A stretch of DNA of 64,000 bases from Paenibacillus sp. ACRRY (GCF_022346995.1 NZ_JAKRNM010000001.1:1240001-1304000), one strand, 5' to 3'. Positions 8,485-18,497 are shown, counted from the stretch's first letter. Notes: a model not told the origin generated them from the sequence alone. Program-made: numbers and translations.

Positions 8485-9111
8485 TTAGTGCGGCAAGTTT
8501 CCACCTGTTTGTGATGCAATCATGGATGGCGCAAACCCGTTCAGCATTTGCTGCATGTCCTGCTGAGGCAGTTGCGGTACCTGATAGAAACCGTTCTTAT
8601 TTTGATAAATCGAGATCTCATAGGCCATCTCGATACAGTTTGGCAGCGAATCTGCCAGTACACGACGTACCACCGGGTTTGTTGATTCCAGCGCAGCCGA
8701 TGTTTTCATTACTGCTCCCGATTTTACTGCATTCAACATGCTCAGAGAGATGCTTTGGTCGCAAATTTCAGTTGCGGAGAGCATTGGCTTCATTGGTTGG
8801 CTTGGTTTCATGCCATACGTGAAGTCGTTATCCTGTGACATCTTATAACTTTGCGTTGGTTTGGATGGGTCTTGTCCTGTTCTGAAGCATTCCAGTGTAA
8901 TGTTGTACTCTTCGGACATGAATTGCTTTTGACGCAACAAAATATCACGAAGTTCCGGATCTTTAACATGTTGACTCAGCATTGTATAGGTATTTAACGT
9001 ATTGATTGCTCCAGCAAGCACCTCATGGACATCAAACATCTCATGTCCGCCATGATTGAGTTGTGGTGGGATTGTTCCTGTTTCAATGTTTTGATGGTTT
9101 TGCAATTGCAT
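8485..9111 (-). CDS. Spore coat protein, CotF-like
   Basis: This 208-residue protein has the alpha-helical CotF/DUF-type coat fold: MLSQHVKDPELRDILLRQKQFMSEEYN in the first helical pair (quoted region about residues 43-70) and a second helical pair near 112-170 with DQSISLSMLNAVKSG and RVLADSLPNCIEMAYEI. The C-terminal tail is Gln/Pro-rich (YQVPQLPQQDMQQML), common for coat proteins. It should assemble on the spore surface. ATG is preceded by GGAGGTAATTCTAC in the sense strand. It is monocistronic. Confidence 0.85.
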   Translation of the reverse strand: MQLQNHQNIETGTIPPQLNHGGHEMFDVHEVLAGAINTLNTYTMLSQHVKDPELRDILLRQKQFMSEEYNITLECFRTGQDPSKPTQSYKMSQDNDFTYGMKPSQPMKPMLSATEICDQSISLSMLNAVKSGAVMKTSAALESTNPVVRRVLADSLPNCIEMAYEISIYQNKNGFYQVPQLPQQDMQQMLNGFAPSMIASQTGGNLPH

Positions 9112-9226
9112 GTAGAATTACCTCCGATTAATCTGTTATTTTTGGATGTCCCATTTCGCAGACTAATGTATTATGAAGTTTAGATCTTCAAGATATTCGG
9201 CATAAATTTTGGTTAGTGTATGTTAC

Positions 9227-9262
9227 AAAAAAAGAAAGACCGTCACAAGTGGCGGTCTTTCT
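9227..9262 (-). terminator. Intrinsic terminator of the GH2 gene
   Basis: AAGAAAGACCG / CGGTCTTTCTT stem (9231-9241 and 9252-9262; one wobble) followed on the minus strand by T7. Confidence 0.85.
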
Positions 9263-9272
9263 TACATCCATT

Positions 9273-12107
9273 TTATTTAAACAGCAGTTGATTCAATGCA
9301 GTAACAGTCATCTCATGAGTTGGTTTAAAATCATCACTTTCCATATATTGCAGCAGACTGTGAATAAATTGTCGCCCTTCGATCTGACCAAGCAGTTGAT
9401 CATAATCCAGTGCCCCAACTAACACTTTACCGTTGCCTACTTTGCACTCAAATAACAGTCCAAGCTTATGATTACGCTCAAAGTTATCGATCGTCTGTAC
9501 AATCGGCTGTAACTCTGCCGGGAGGTCGTCCATAATGATTGAACGCGAATGGGTAACAATATTCCACCATGGATATGTGGAATGCATCTCGCTCGGGAAA
9601 TGCTGAAGAGCCGGATGATCATTCTGAATCAGCAAACCCAGCGTACCTACCGGAACAGGTTTATTCATGCTTTCCGAGATGGATCGGAACATGGGATAAC
9701 ACCAGAAATCAGTACTATATAAACCCTCAATAGCGTTGGTAACCTGTCCGGGAGAAGCCAGCAGAAGAACTGAGTCCCCCTCCTCCAAACTCTGCAGAGC
9801 TGCTTTTGTCAGCTCCTTGTATACAGGTGCATCAGCAAACTGACGATCCTCTTGGTCAGGGTAGACCCAAATGTTATAGGATTTATAAATATCCGTATTC
9901 GATATGGACAACTTTAAGGTTACCTGAGTCATATTCTCTACACTTGGAAGAATTACATTAATGTTCCCAAGCTTCTGGTAAGGCTTCATGTGATCCTCTG
10001 TAATGAGCTGTTCTCCTTCAGATATAACGCGGTTTCCTTGAGTACATTCCCATCGCAACGTTTCCCCTTTCAGAGGGACCTGACGATAATAACTCAACTC
10101 TACCGATGCGTTGAATGTCTCACGAGCCGCATAGTTGTACTTCTCAAAGCGAGCCAAAAGGACAGCATCCGAGCAGAAGGTTCGCCATTCTTCAGCACTG
10201 ATTAAACCTTTGGAGTCCATAAAAGCGTCCAATATGCCAACAAGGGCCGTCCCTTGTCCGCTAAAGTCCTGCAAATCGAGCAGTTGGAAGCCTGCAAGGC
10301 GCTCGGATCGGAAAGCTGCCTCAAGCTCTTCCTTGTAACAATCTACAGCCAGTTGACCTGAGGCACGGAAGAACGATTCAGCGAGATGCCCCATGCCCTT
10401 GGCCTGTAAACGTTCTCGAAAGGTTTCAAAGTTATGTGCTTTGATAGAGCCTGTATACTTTTCAATCTCCGCAAAATCCGGATACATGGCATACTGGCCA
10501 ATCTCGTGAGAGACAACTGGAAGATGCGGAATGAGCTCCTTGTCCGTTGCAGCCGCTTTCACGGTTTTGGAGACTGTCCCGTATTGGATCTGAATCTCCT
10601 GTTCCTGTGAATGGGAATCCTCTAGTCCAATTTGCTGCTGAGGGCGGATGTGCTCGTCATAATCCTTCATTGTGCCAGGCAGATCGGTTTGAACATGGCC
10701 CAAAGGAGCATCACACATCGCATAGGAACCTCTGATCAAGCGATCGCGGGAGAACCGCACACCACTGAAGAAATCTTCTTCCTCCAGAATAACCGGGGTA
10801 AACTGAAAATTGTTGGAGCCTTGAGTATATAGATGGCGTTGATCGTATGCCTTGTACTCTTTCAGAATGGCACTTAGCTTTTCCTTGCTCCCCCATAGCT
10901 CATTCCCCAGTGACATCATGACAAACGAAGGATGATTCCCGAAGCTGCGCAGAATGGCGAATCCTTCTTCAATCAAATAATCCTGCTCTGCCTGGTTATG
11001 GTTCGCATCACTCTCATCCGTAATCGTTCCCCAAAATGGCAGCTCGGGTTCCATGTAAATTCCCAGCAGATCGGCTGCAATAAATGCTGCTTCAGGTGGA
11101 CAACAGGTATGGAAGCGATAATGATTAATACCGTAGGATTTCGAAATCCCCAGAATTCTCACCCATTCGTTCACGTCCGTTGGTGCATAGCCAGTTAACG
11201 GGAAGATCAATCCATCATGCTTGCCGCGCAAAAAGGTTGGCCGATTATTGATTGTAAACTTGTCTCCACTCGCCTTGAAATCCCGCAGTCCAATTACAAT
11301 GTCACGATCATCAATGATTCTCCCATTTTCTTCGCGCAACGTGATTGAAATTTTATATAAATGAGGTGCATCGTCACTCCATAAGAGCGCTTCATCTCCC
11401 AATGCATAAGAGATACTCATTTCGTTATGATCAACTGGATACACCTGCTCTGTAACTTCATGTAGGCCTTCTTCCACGTTGGAAGCTTGCTCATAAATGG
11501 CGAAACTCTTGGCAGACACTGCAATTTGGGTACCCTGAAACGCTCCATCCATTTTCACCGAAAGCGTTATCGATTTATGCATCGCATCGGTGTAAATTTG
11601 CACATCACTCATACGTGCTTCATTACTAAACTTCAATTCCAGTTTACCCGTAATGCCGTTCCAGTTGGTCTGTGTATCCTTGGAGGTCATATGCCCGCCT
11701 TTGGTTGGGTAGCTCGTGTTGTCCACCTTGATCCTAACCGTATGTGTACCTGCAGAGAGCCCTTCATTCAGAACATACTCATGGGGCGTGTTGAGACTAT
11801 TACGTGTACCTAGTGGAATATCATCGATCCAGACCGTTGTCACTCGTGTACGCTCCAAGTGCAGACAGCAATACTTTCCTTCCAAATCCTCAGGAACCTC
11901 AAATTCCCGCTCCAGCCAGAGCCATCCCTCGAAGGCGTATTCGTCCGTGAGCGCTCCAACCTCAGTCAGCTCGTTTTTCTTTCCCTTCCTGGCATGGGAC
12001 GTTGTATTTGGCATGGATATCGTGTCGTCATACGGAGAATTAATCCCCAGCTTGTTCTCGTCAAGCTGCATTCTCCAGACTCCTTGCAAGTTAATAATGG
12101 GCAACAT
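9273..12107 (-). CDS. Glycoside hydrolase family 2 protein
   Basis: The 944-residue, apparently cytoplasmic enzyme (no signal peptide) has the GH2 order: sugar-binding jelly roll (about residues 1-170), immunoglobulin-like domain (about 170-280), TIM barrel (about 285-600) and a C-terminal region of beta domains (to 944). Glu403 in MSLGNELWG is the expected acid/base and Glu535 in SHEIGQY the expected nucleophile. WNGITGKLEL in the first domain is typical. GH2 covers beta-galactosidase, mannosidase, glucuronidase and others; the specificity cannot be read here. The gene is monocistronic between two strong terminators. Confidence 0.88.
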   Translation of the reverse strand: MLPIINLQGVWRMQLDENKLGINSPYDDTISMPNTTSHARKGKKNELTEVGALTDEYAFEGWLWLEREFEVPEDLEGKYCCLHLERTRVTTVWIDDIPLGTRNSLNTPHEYVLNEGLSAGTHTVRIKVDNTSYPTKGGHMTSKDTQTNWNGITGKLELKFSNEARMSDVQIYTDAMHKSITLSVKMDGAFQGTQIAVSAKSFAIYEQASNVEEGLHEVTEQVYPVDHNEMSISYALGDEALLWSDDAPHLYKISITLREENGRIIDDRDIVIGLRDFKASGDKFTINNRPTFLRGKHDGLIFPLTGYAPTDVNEWVRILGISKSYGINHYRFHTCCPPEAAFIAADLLGIYMEPELPFWGTITDESDANHNQAEQDYLIEEGFAILRSFGNHPSFVMMSLGNELWGSKEKLSAILKEYKAYDQRHLYTQGSNNFQFTPVILEEEDFFSGVRFSRDRLIRGSYAMCDAPLGHVQTDLPGTMKDYDEHIRPQQQIGLEDSHSQEQEIQIQYGTVSKTVKAAATDKELIPHLPVVSHEIGQYAMYPDFAEIEKYTGSIKAHNFETFRERLQAKGMGHLAESFFRASGQLAVDCYKEELEAAFRSERLAGFQLLDLQDFSGQGTALVGILDAFMDSKGLISAEEWRTFCSDAVLLARFEKYNYAARETFNASVELSYYRQVPLKGETLRWECTQGNRVISEGEQLITEDHMKPYQKLGNINVILPSVENMTQVTLKLSISNTDIYKSYNIWVYPDQEDRQFADAPVYKELTKAALQSLEEGDSVLLLASPGQVTNAIEGLYSTDFWCYPMFRSISESMNKPVPVGTLGLLIQNDHPALQHFPSEMHSTYPWWNIVTHSRSIIMDDLPAELQPIVQTIDNFERNHKLGLLFECKVGNGKVLVGALDYDQLLGQIEGRQFIHSLLQYMESDDFKPTHEMTVTALNQLLFK

Positions 12108-12208
12108 GATTTCAACTCCTAATTATGGGTTAACCGCACTTGTCTATCATTGTATCAGAGAATCGAATACCTATCTGTGAAATTTAAATATAAGGATAGT
12201 TCTGTTTA

Positions 12209-12254
12209 CAAAAAAAAAACCTGACCCCAGGCAAATAACCGTCCAGGGTCAGGC
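12209..12254 (-). terminator. Strong intrinsic terminator of the SLH phosphatase gene
   Basis: CCTGACCCcagg/ccAGGGTCAGG stem (12220-12231 and 12244-12253) with a run of about ten T on the minus strand, 20 bases past the stop at 12273. Confidence 0.92.
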
Positions 12255-12272
12255 AGACTACCAACGAATAAT

Positions 12273-15200
12273 CTAGTTTTGTTCCAGAAGACTTAAGATT
12301 AATTTGACCGATTCAGCCCGCGTTGCCGTTTGCAATGGTGCAAATCGATTACCGCCTACACCGTCAATCAAGCCGGCCTCAACCATGGAAGCCACGTAAG
12401 GCGCTGCCCAAGCAGGAATCTGATCCCGGTCTTCAAAAGAAAGCGAAGCCGTGGTACCTTCCGGTGTGCTGCTTGCACGAGCAATCATGGTCACCATTTC
12501 AGCACGGTTCAGTGGTTTATTCGGCTTAAATGAGCCATCCGTGTATCCACTGATAATGCCTGCTGAAGCTGCTTCCACAATATATGGAGCAGACCAGATT
12601 GGAATCTGTTTTGCATCTGTATAGGTTGTTACCGTGCTGCTTGTATTCAGTTGCATAGCTCTGCCCAGCATGGTAATGAACTCTGCACGTGTTACTTTTT
12701 GATCCGGACGGAAGGTTCCATTACCATAGCCTTGTACAAAACCTGCAGTCAAAGCTTGATCGATGAGCGACTTCGCCCAGTGTCCTTCCGTATCTTTCAG
12801 CTGTGGCGGATTTCCATTGCTGCCGCCAACAGTTCCAGTGCCAGGTTGACTCGGATTAATGGTGTCCGGCTTGCTTCCCTGCTCTGTTCCTGGCTGCGAC
12901 GTTTCAGAACCTGTTCCAGGTGTTGGGGTAGTGGTTCCAGACCCGCCACTGTTTCCAGAACTGCCACCTGATCCAGGGTTCGATGTACCCGGTCCTGGGT
13001 TCGGCGTTTCCGTATTCGTCTTCTTGATCATACCAAATTGATCAATAATAAACGGTATAGCGTTATTTTTATTCTGATCAATCTCATACGTTACGGCTGT
13101 AAGCTTGTTACCGTCTATAGTGATGCCCACAAAGTTTTGAACCTGTCCGCGTTTCGGACGACGATCATCATTTGGATCTGGTCCATACTCCGCAGCATGA
13201 TTTTCTTCTGCCCGTTCGAACAAGCTGTAATATGCTTCTCCAAGAACAGGATCCTGATTTTTATAGTATACTTTCGGTCCGGCTGTTGCTGGAATCAGAT
13301 AGATGGTGCCATCCGGGTTCACCGAGTATTCAATCTGTTTACCGTTCAATGTCTCCGTAATCTTAACAGCATCATTCGCTTTTCCAGTTTTATCAATCGG
13401 TTTGGTACGGGCGTAGATATGATCATGCCCCTGTAACACAAAGTCGATATCCAGTTCTGCCATCAGCGGAGCGATTTTGTTACGAACCCCGTTTGGTCCG
13501 ATAATATCCGAATCCGTCGCATGATTGGACGTTGTATATGGGCCTTTATGGATGTTGACGATGATCCAATCAGCTCCGTTTTTGCGAGCTTCTTTTACAT
13601 CGTCCTGCAGCCACTGTACCTGTTCTGCCGAGAAATTGTTATACTCTTCTGAATCCTCATTCGAATTCAACACCACGAAGTGTGCATTACTGTAATCGTA
13701 CGAATAATAAGCACCTGTCTCTGTTGCCGAGTTTGCTGGCACATCCAGGTTAAAATGATCGATAAACGCGAAGTTCTCATCTTCGTGGTTACCCGCTGAT
13801 GGAACAATTGTTGTATTCAAAAGGCTTGATTGAGAATGACCGAGCAGCCAGTTCCACTGCTCTTCTTTAACACCTTTATCAACAATATCTCCATTGTGTA
13901 CCACAAATTGAGCATTCGGAATGGTAGCAAGTGCTTTGTCCAGTGTCTCGGAGGAAAGGATCGCTTCATCCTCATCCTTCGCCTGCGTATCGGCCAGGTC
14001 AATAAATGTAAAGGCTCCTGTCTTCGGCGCTGTACGGAACGTGCCCACCTTGCTCCATGTATTGCTGGAAGCTTCGCCCACTCTGAAGTAATAGACCGTA
14101 TCTGGCTTAAGATTCGTTGCTTCCGCTTTGTGTACAAGTTCTGTAGACGAATTCACGGACTGGCTGGAACGCCCTTCAAAAGAAATGGCTTTAGAGAAGT
14201 CAGCCATGTTTGCTGTTTTTTCAACAACCTGAAGATCACTTGCTGGAACCTGTTCGGATGTGTACCAGGCAAATCCTTTGCTAGTTGTTGGATCTCCATT
14301 AAACGTAACCGTAACCTTGCTCACTTGCTCATCATTGGATTCACTGTCTTTCGTAATTCCGAATGTATCTACGACAAAAGGTTCAGCATTATTTTGCTGT
14401 TGATCGATTTCATAAACGATCGCTGTAAGCTTGCCGCCATCCACAGTCAGTGAGGTGAAATTCTGCACCTGACCTCTTGCTGCACTCGTTGTATCTCCAT
14501 ACTTGCGGGCATGATTCTCTTCTGCTCGTTCAAACAGGCTAAAGTATGCATCGCCCAGTGCGGGTTTCGTATTTTTGAAGTATACTTTGGCACCTGCCGT
14601 ACCTGGAATCATATAGATGGTTCCGTCCGGATTAACCGTGTATTCGATGCTTTGTCCTTTAAAAGTTTCCTCAATTTTGGAAGCTTCTTCTGCTGTTCCA
14701 TCCTGCTTGATCGGTTTGGTCCGAGCATAGATGTGATCATGTCCTTGAAGCACAAGATCGATGCCAAGCTCATTCATAAGTGGAGCAATTTTATTTCTAA
14801 CACCGTTATCACCAATAATATCCGTGTCGGTAGCATGATTGGACGTTGTAAACGGTCCTTTGTGGATATTGACGATGATCCACTCAGCTCCAGCAGATTT
14901 GGCCTGCTCCACATCCTGCTTCATCCACTCCACTTGTTCGTTCGAGAAGTTCGCATAATCCGTCGAATTTTCATTGGAGTTCAGAACGATAAAATGCGCA
15001 TTACTGTAATCATAGGAATAATAAGCACCTGTGACCGTCGCCGCATTCTCTGGCTGTTTTACATTAAAGTGGTCATAAAACGCATAGTTTTTGTTCTCAT
15101 GATTACCCGCAGAAGGTACGATCGTTGTTCTCATCAAATCCTCTTGTGAATAACCAAGCAGCCAGTTCCATTCTTGTTCCGAGGTCCCATTCTCGACAAC

Positions 15201-16328
15201 ATCACCGTTGTGAACGACGAACTCTGCATCCGGGACGGTAGCTAATGCCTTTGACAGCGTTTCCGCTGATAAACTCGCCTCTTCCTCATCCTTCGCTTGC
15301 GTATCGGTTAAGTCGACAAAAGTAAATGCTCCGTCAATCGGAGCTGTTTTGAACTCCCCTGTTTCACTCCAGAGGGCAAGCCTCTCATCACCTACACGAT
15401 AATAGTATGAGGTGTTTGCTTCAAGTCCGGTAGCTTCTGCTTTATGAACCATTTCTCCCGGAGAGTTTCTGGAGATGATCGCTTCACCACTAAACGTTTG
15501 TGCCGCATTGAAATCAGGAGCTCCGTTCTCTTTCTTAACCACTTGCACATGACTATTGGTCGAAGCAAGCGGTGTATACCAGGTAAATCCTTTACTTGAT
15601 TTGGCATCACCGTAGAACGTAGCTGTTACTTTGCTAATATCGATTGCCGGTGCCTCAGCTAACGCTCTCAGCTCCATATCAAAGTACAGATCTGAGCTTC
15701 CATCGCTTTGCTGATGTACCTCTACTGCAATGATATTCTCCCCGTCATGCAGGAGCGTTTGAAGTGGTTCGGTCAAATCCACATCTTCATACATGACCGG
15801 CAGATCTTTTGAAGATGTTGCTTTGGTGGAATAGTTAATCTCACCATCAGGCATACCGAATCGGCGAACTTCCGTTCCATTCACATATAGAACAGCACCA
15901 TCATCAATGCCGAAAGTACCCAGAATTTGACCATAATTTTGGATTTGATCCTGGTTTACGTTCAGTGTTGTCCGGAAATATGTAGTACGGTGTTTCAAAT
16001 CTTCGTTACCACCATAGTCCACTTCTGTCTGTAGCGGTCCGAAATATGTCGTTGATATGCCGTTACCATTGTCTTTGTAACCAAAAGGAGCATTGTCTAC
16101 TGCCCATGTATTGTCTTCATAGACAGCCTGCCATACCGATTTTAAATCTTGACCTTGATCAAAATACTTCCACGTTGAATTTTTGCTAAGTAAGATGTCT
16201 GCTTGAGGTTCAACGGTCTCTGCTGCCTTGACTGCTGGGACTGCGCCCAGTCCCCCGAACCATCCAATAATCAGTGCGGTTGATAGCAGGATGGCTAGAA
16301 CCTTTTTGAACAATGGGTTAATCATCAT
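12273..16328 (-). CDS. Secreted SLH-anchored protein with two tandem purple-acid-phosphatase-like modules
   Basis: The 1351-residue protein has a signal peptide (about 1-36, AVKAAE cleavage), a beta-rich domain (about 45-225) and two copies of a module made of a fibronectin-like domain plus a calcineurin-like phosphoesterase (about 233-655 and 669-1095). Each copy keeps the metal motifs: DLTDTQ or DLADTQ, HNGDVV or HNGDIV, AGNHE and QGHDHIYART. A Gly/Pro/Ser/Thr linker (about 1095-1170) leads to three SLH repeats (about 1176, 1237 and 1300 onwards) that bind pyruvylated wall polymer. It probably removes phosphate from extracellular organic phosphates while held on the cell wall. The 436-residue periodicity shows an internal duplication. 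Confidence 0.92.
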   Translation of the reverse strand: MMINPLFKKVLAILLSTALIIGWFGGLGAVPAVKAAETVEPQADILLSKNSTWKYFDQGQDLKSVWQAVYEDNTWAVDNAPFGYKDNGNGISTTYFGPLQTEVDYGGNEDLKHRTTYFRTTLNVNQDQIQNYGQILGTFGIDDGAVLYVNGTEVRRFGMPDGEINYSTKATSSKDLPVMYEDVDLTEPLQTLLHDGENIIAVEVHQQSDGSSDLYFDMELRALAEAPAIDISKVTATFYGDAKSSKGFTWYTPLASTNSHVQVVKKENGAPDFNAAQTFSGEAIISRNSPGEMVHKAEATGLEANTSYYYRVGDERLALWSETGEFKTAPIDGAFTFVDLTDTQAKDEEEASLSAETLSKALATVPDAEFVVHNGDVVENGTSEQEWNWLLGYSQEDLMRTTIVPSAGNHENKNYAFYDHFNVKQPENAATVTGAYYSYDYSNAHFIVLNSNENSTDYANFSNEQVEWMKQDVEQAKSAGAEWIIVNIHKGPFTTSNHATDTDIIGDNGVRNKIAPLMNELGIDLVLQGHDHIYARTKPIKQDGTAEEASKIEETFKGQSIEYTVNPDGTIYMIPGTAGAKVYFKNTKPALGDAYFSLFERAEENHARKYGDTTSAARGQVQNFTSLTVDGGKLTAIVYEIDQQQNNAEPFVVDTFGITKDSESNDEQVSKVTVTFNGDPTTSKGFAWYTSEQVPASDLQVVEKTANMADFSKAISFEGRSSQSVNSSTELVHKAEATNLKPDTVYYFRVGEASSNTWSKVGTFRTAPKTGAFTFIDLADTQAKDEDEAILSSETLDKALATIPNAQFVVHNGDIVDKGVKEEQWNWLLGHSQSSLLNTTIVPSAGNHEDENFAFIDHFNLDVPANSATETGAYYSYDYSNAHFVVLNSNEDSEEYNNFSAEQVQWLQDDVKEARKNGADWIIVNIHKGPYTTSNHATDSDIIGPNGVRNKIAPLMAELDIDFVLQGHDHIYARTKPIDKTGKANDAVKITETLNGKQIEYSVNPDGTIYLIPATAGPKVYYKNQDPVLGEAYYSLFERAEENHAAEYGPDPNDDRRPKRGQVQNFVGITIDGNKLTAVTYEIDQNKNNAIPFIIDQFGMIKKTNTETPNPGPGTSNPGSGGSSGNSGGSGTTTPTPGTGSETSQPGTEQGSKPDTINPSQPGTGTVGGSNGNPPQLKDTEGHWAKSLIDQALTAGFVQGYGNGTFRPDQKVTRAEFITMLGRAMQLNTSSTVTTYTDAKQIPIWSAPYIVEAASAGIISGYTDGSFKPNKPLNRAEMVTMIARASSTPEGTTASLSFEDRDQIPAWAAPYVASMVEAGLIDGVGGNRFAPLQTATRAESVKLILSLLEQN

Positions 16329-16432
16329 GTTCTCCTCTCAATTGGCAATAATGTGAATCTAGCGATATTTCATTTGTGATTACTAGATTAGCCAGCTATA
16401 TCATACGAGAGGAATATGTTGATTTTTGCATG

Positions 16433-16454
16433 TTTACGTAAATTACATGTAAAT
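16433..16454. promoter_or_regulatory. Two adjacent TTTAC/GTAAA palindromes in the SLH-protein/MFS intergenic region
   Basis: TTTACGTAAA (16433-16442) and TTACATGTAA (16443-16452) use the same half-sites as the operators at 16547-16578 but with spacers of 0 and 2 instead of 5. They may be additional regulator contacts or coincidence in AT-rich DNA. Confidence 0.3.
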
Positions 16455-16515
16455 AAATCCATATCAGATTGGTTGAAGGGAATGTTGTCTGCTTTTGACC
16501 CGAGGAAAATGTTCA

Positions 16516-16544
16516 TTTACAATCTTCGTTTTTTAATTTAAGAT
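16516..16544 (+). promoter_or_regulatory. Probable promoter of the MFS-tetR operon
   Basis: TTTACA (16516-16521), 17-bp spacer, TAAGAT (16539-16544). The predicted transcription start falls inside the tandem operators. Confidence 0.5.
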
Positions 16545-16546
16545 GA

Positions 16547-16578
16547 TTTACACAAAGTAAATGTTTACACAACGTAAA
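16547..16578. promoter_or_regulatory. Tandem 15-bp palindromic operators for the TetR regulator
   Basis: TTTACACAAAGTAAA (16547-16561) and TTTACACAACGTAAA (16564-16578) are near-identical inverted repeats 17 bp apart, immediately downstream of the -10 box and 20 bases before the MFS ATG at 16600. This is the classic place for autorepression by the TetR protein encoded at the end of the operon. Confidence 0.7.
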
Positions 16579-16599
16579 CCAAAAGGGGTGCCATTTTAG

Positions 16600-17802
16600 A
16601 TGAGCGGCTTGCCGAAGTCAGCCAGATTTCCACTGTTTATTTTAATGCTAAACTTATTTATTGCTTTATTAGGTCAAGGTATGGTCATACCCATTTTGCC
16701 AGAGTACTTAAAAGAATTTAATGCTGCTGGCGCAGCAGCCGGTTACCTCATTGCCGCTTTTGGGACAGCGCAGTTTATCTTCTCACCGATCGGTGGACAG
16801 CTTTCGGACCGGTGGGGACGAAAATCAATGATTATCTCCGGCCTGTTTCTAACCGTTATTGCTGATCTGCTATTTGCCTTGTCGACAACCTTACCCCTGC
16901 TGTATATCGCACGATTTATTGGCGGTATCGGCATTGGTCTGATGGTCCCTGCTAATATGGCTTACGTGGCAGATATCACCACACCTGAAACTCGTGCCAA
17001 AGGCATGGGATATCTGGGCGCATCCATTAACCTCGGAATGGTACTCGGCCCTGGACTGGGTGGTTTAATTGCCGAATTTGGCATAAGAGTACCTTATTTT
17101 TTTGCCGGAGGACTTGGACTTGTAGCTACACTGCTTAGTCTGTATATGCCAGAGACCCTTCCCAAGGAGAAACGGAAACCAGCCAGTGCATTGGTACGCC
17201 GCGAGCCAATCCGCAATCAAATACTGAACTCATTCCGCACACCCTATTTTCGTTATCTGCTCCTTATTCTGATCATGACATTTGGTTTGATGAATTATGA
17301 AACCGTCTATGCTCTTTTTGTGGAACAGAAGTACGGATTTGATGCCACCAAAATTTCAATTATCATCACAGTCGGTGCAGTGATCGGTATCATTGTTCAG
17401 ATCTGGCTGCTGGACATTCTTATTAAGAAGCTCGGTGAAATGAAGCTGATTCGATTATCTCTTCTGATGACTGCAGTTGCTTTGTTGCTGATGATCATCA
17501 AGTTCAATCTAATATATTTGTTGGCCGTATCAGCACTCTTTTTCGCCTTTAATGCCTTCTTGAGACCTACGGTAAGTACACTCATTGCCAATTCTGCCGG
17601 AGACCGCCAGGGATATGCTGCAGGATTAAATACAACCTATTCCAGCATAGGCAACATTATTGGACCACTGTTTGCTGGATTGCTGTTTGACAAACACATT
17701 CATATTCCTTATATTGTTGGTGCACTTATCCTTGGGCTCGCCCTTGTCCTGACGATGCAAAAAACAAACCATGTGAAAGAACAGGTTATCTCCTATGACT
17801 GA
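16600..17802 (+). CDS. MFS drug exporter, DHA1 family (NorA/Blt-like)
   Basis: The 400-residue protein has twelve likely membrane helices. Loop 2-3 carries the MFS motif A (GGQLSDRWGRKSMI, about residues 65-78) and helix 5 carries the antiporter motif C (GASINLGMVLGPGLGG, about 146-161), which marks proton-coupled exporters. It should pump small hydrophobic or cationic drugs out of the cell. Its last 8 bases overlap the start of the tetR gene, and palindromic operators lie before it, so the drug or its ligand probably induces the operon. Confidence 0.92.
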   Translation: MSGLPKSARFPLFILMLNLFIALLGQGMVIPILPEYLKEFNAAGAAAGYLIAAFGTAQFIFSPIGGQLSDRWGRKSMIISGLFLTVIADLLFALSTTLPLLYIARFIGGIGIGLMVPANMAYVADITTPETRAKGMGYLGASINLGMVLGPGLGGLIAEFGIRVPYFFAGGLGLVATLLSLYMPETLPKEKRKPASALVRREPIRNQILNSFRTPYFRYLLLILIMTFGLMNYETVYALFVEQKYGFDATKISIIITVGAVIGIIVQIWLLDILIKKLGEMKLIRLSLLMTAVALLLMIIKFNLIYLLAVSALFFAFNAFLRPTVSTLIANSAGDRQGYAAGLNTTYSSIGNIIGPLFAGLLFDKHIHIPYIVGALILGLALVLTMQKTNHVKEQVISYD

Positions 17803-18430
17803 GAACTGGCACCAAAATTTCAAAAACAAAAACAGGGAAGCTTTAATTGCAGCAGCCAAAGAATTATGCATGAAGCAGAGCTTCCTTAATGTAAATATCA
17901 AAGATGTATGCAGCGAAGCCGGTATAAGCCGGGTTACCTTTTACAAACACTTTCAATCCATGAACGAACTGATTCTGGCGGTCCAAGTTGAGATTTTGGA
18001 GAGTATGACCGGATACGTGAAAATGGCCGCTTCAACGGAAATGAGCGGCAAAGAAATGCTTGCTTCCATGCTTGAAGCCTGGGTAAATTACGCCTCCACT
18101 CATCTCGGATATATCAAGTTTGTATTATTATTCGACCTGCATTATGAAGCCTATGATTCCGGCCAAGAGTTGAAAGAACAATACAATCTGTTTATTAAGC
18201 GGAAAAAGGAACAACATTTCCTGTTAGATGCCCTGGAGACTGGATATAGGGATGGTACGCTGAAGAGTGACCCTGATCCCCTTAACACTGCCCACTTTAT
18301 CTTTGTATCCATGATGAGTATGCTGCAGAAAATGAGTCTAGCTTCAGAAGAAGATCACGTTACCGTTCAAAGCGATCTAAAATTCGCTGTCCGATTCGTT
18401 GAGATGCTGGTACAGCATTTGAGTAATTGA
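17795..18430 (+). CDS. TetR/AcrR family transcriptional regulator
   Basis: The 211-residue protein has an N-terminal TetR helix-turn-helix (about residues 13-60; INIKDVCSEAGISRVTFYKHF-like, ending in the typical FYKHF) and a helical ligand-binding C-terminal domain. It overlaps the exporter gene by 8 bp and very likely represses the operon through the tandem palindromes at 16547-16578. Confidence 0.92.
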   Translation: MTENWHQNFKNKNREALIAAAKELCMKQSFLNVNIKDVCSEAGISRVTFYKHFQSMNELILAVQVEILESMTGYVKMAASTEMSGKEMLASMLEAWVNYASTHLGYIKFVLLFDLHYEAYDSGQELKEQYNLFIKRKKEQHFLLDALETGYRDGTLKSDPDPLNTAHFIFVSMMSMLQKMSLASEEDHVTVQSDLKFAVRFVEMLVQHLSN

Positions 18431-18497
18431 AGAATGGCATGAACACTAAACCTATATAATTGAAAGAAGACGATAGTGCTTGCAAAAGCTGCAATTC

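Noticed and set aside
13830..15149. Two open frames above 200 codons on the plus strand within the SLH phosphatase gene
   Set aside because: They are antisense to a protein with clear domains on the minus strand, have no ribosome site and a Cys/Phe/Ile-rich composition typical of shadow frames.
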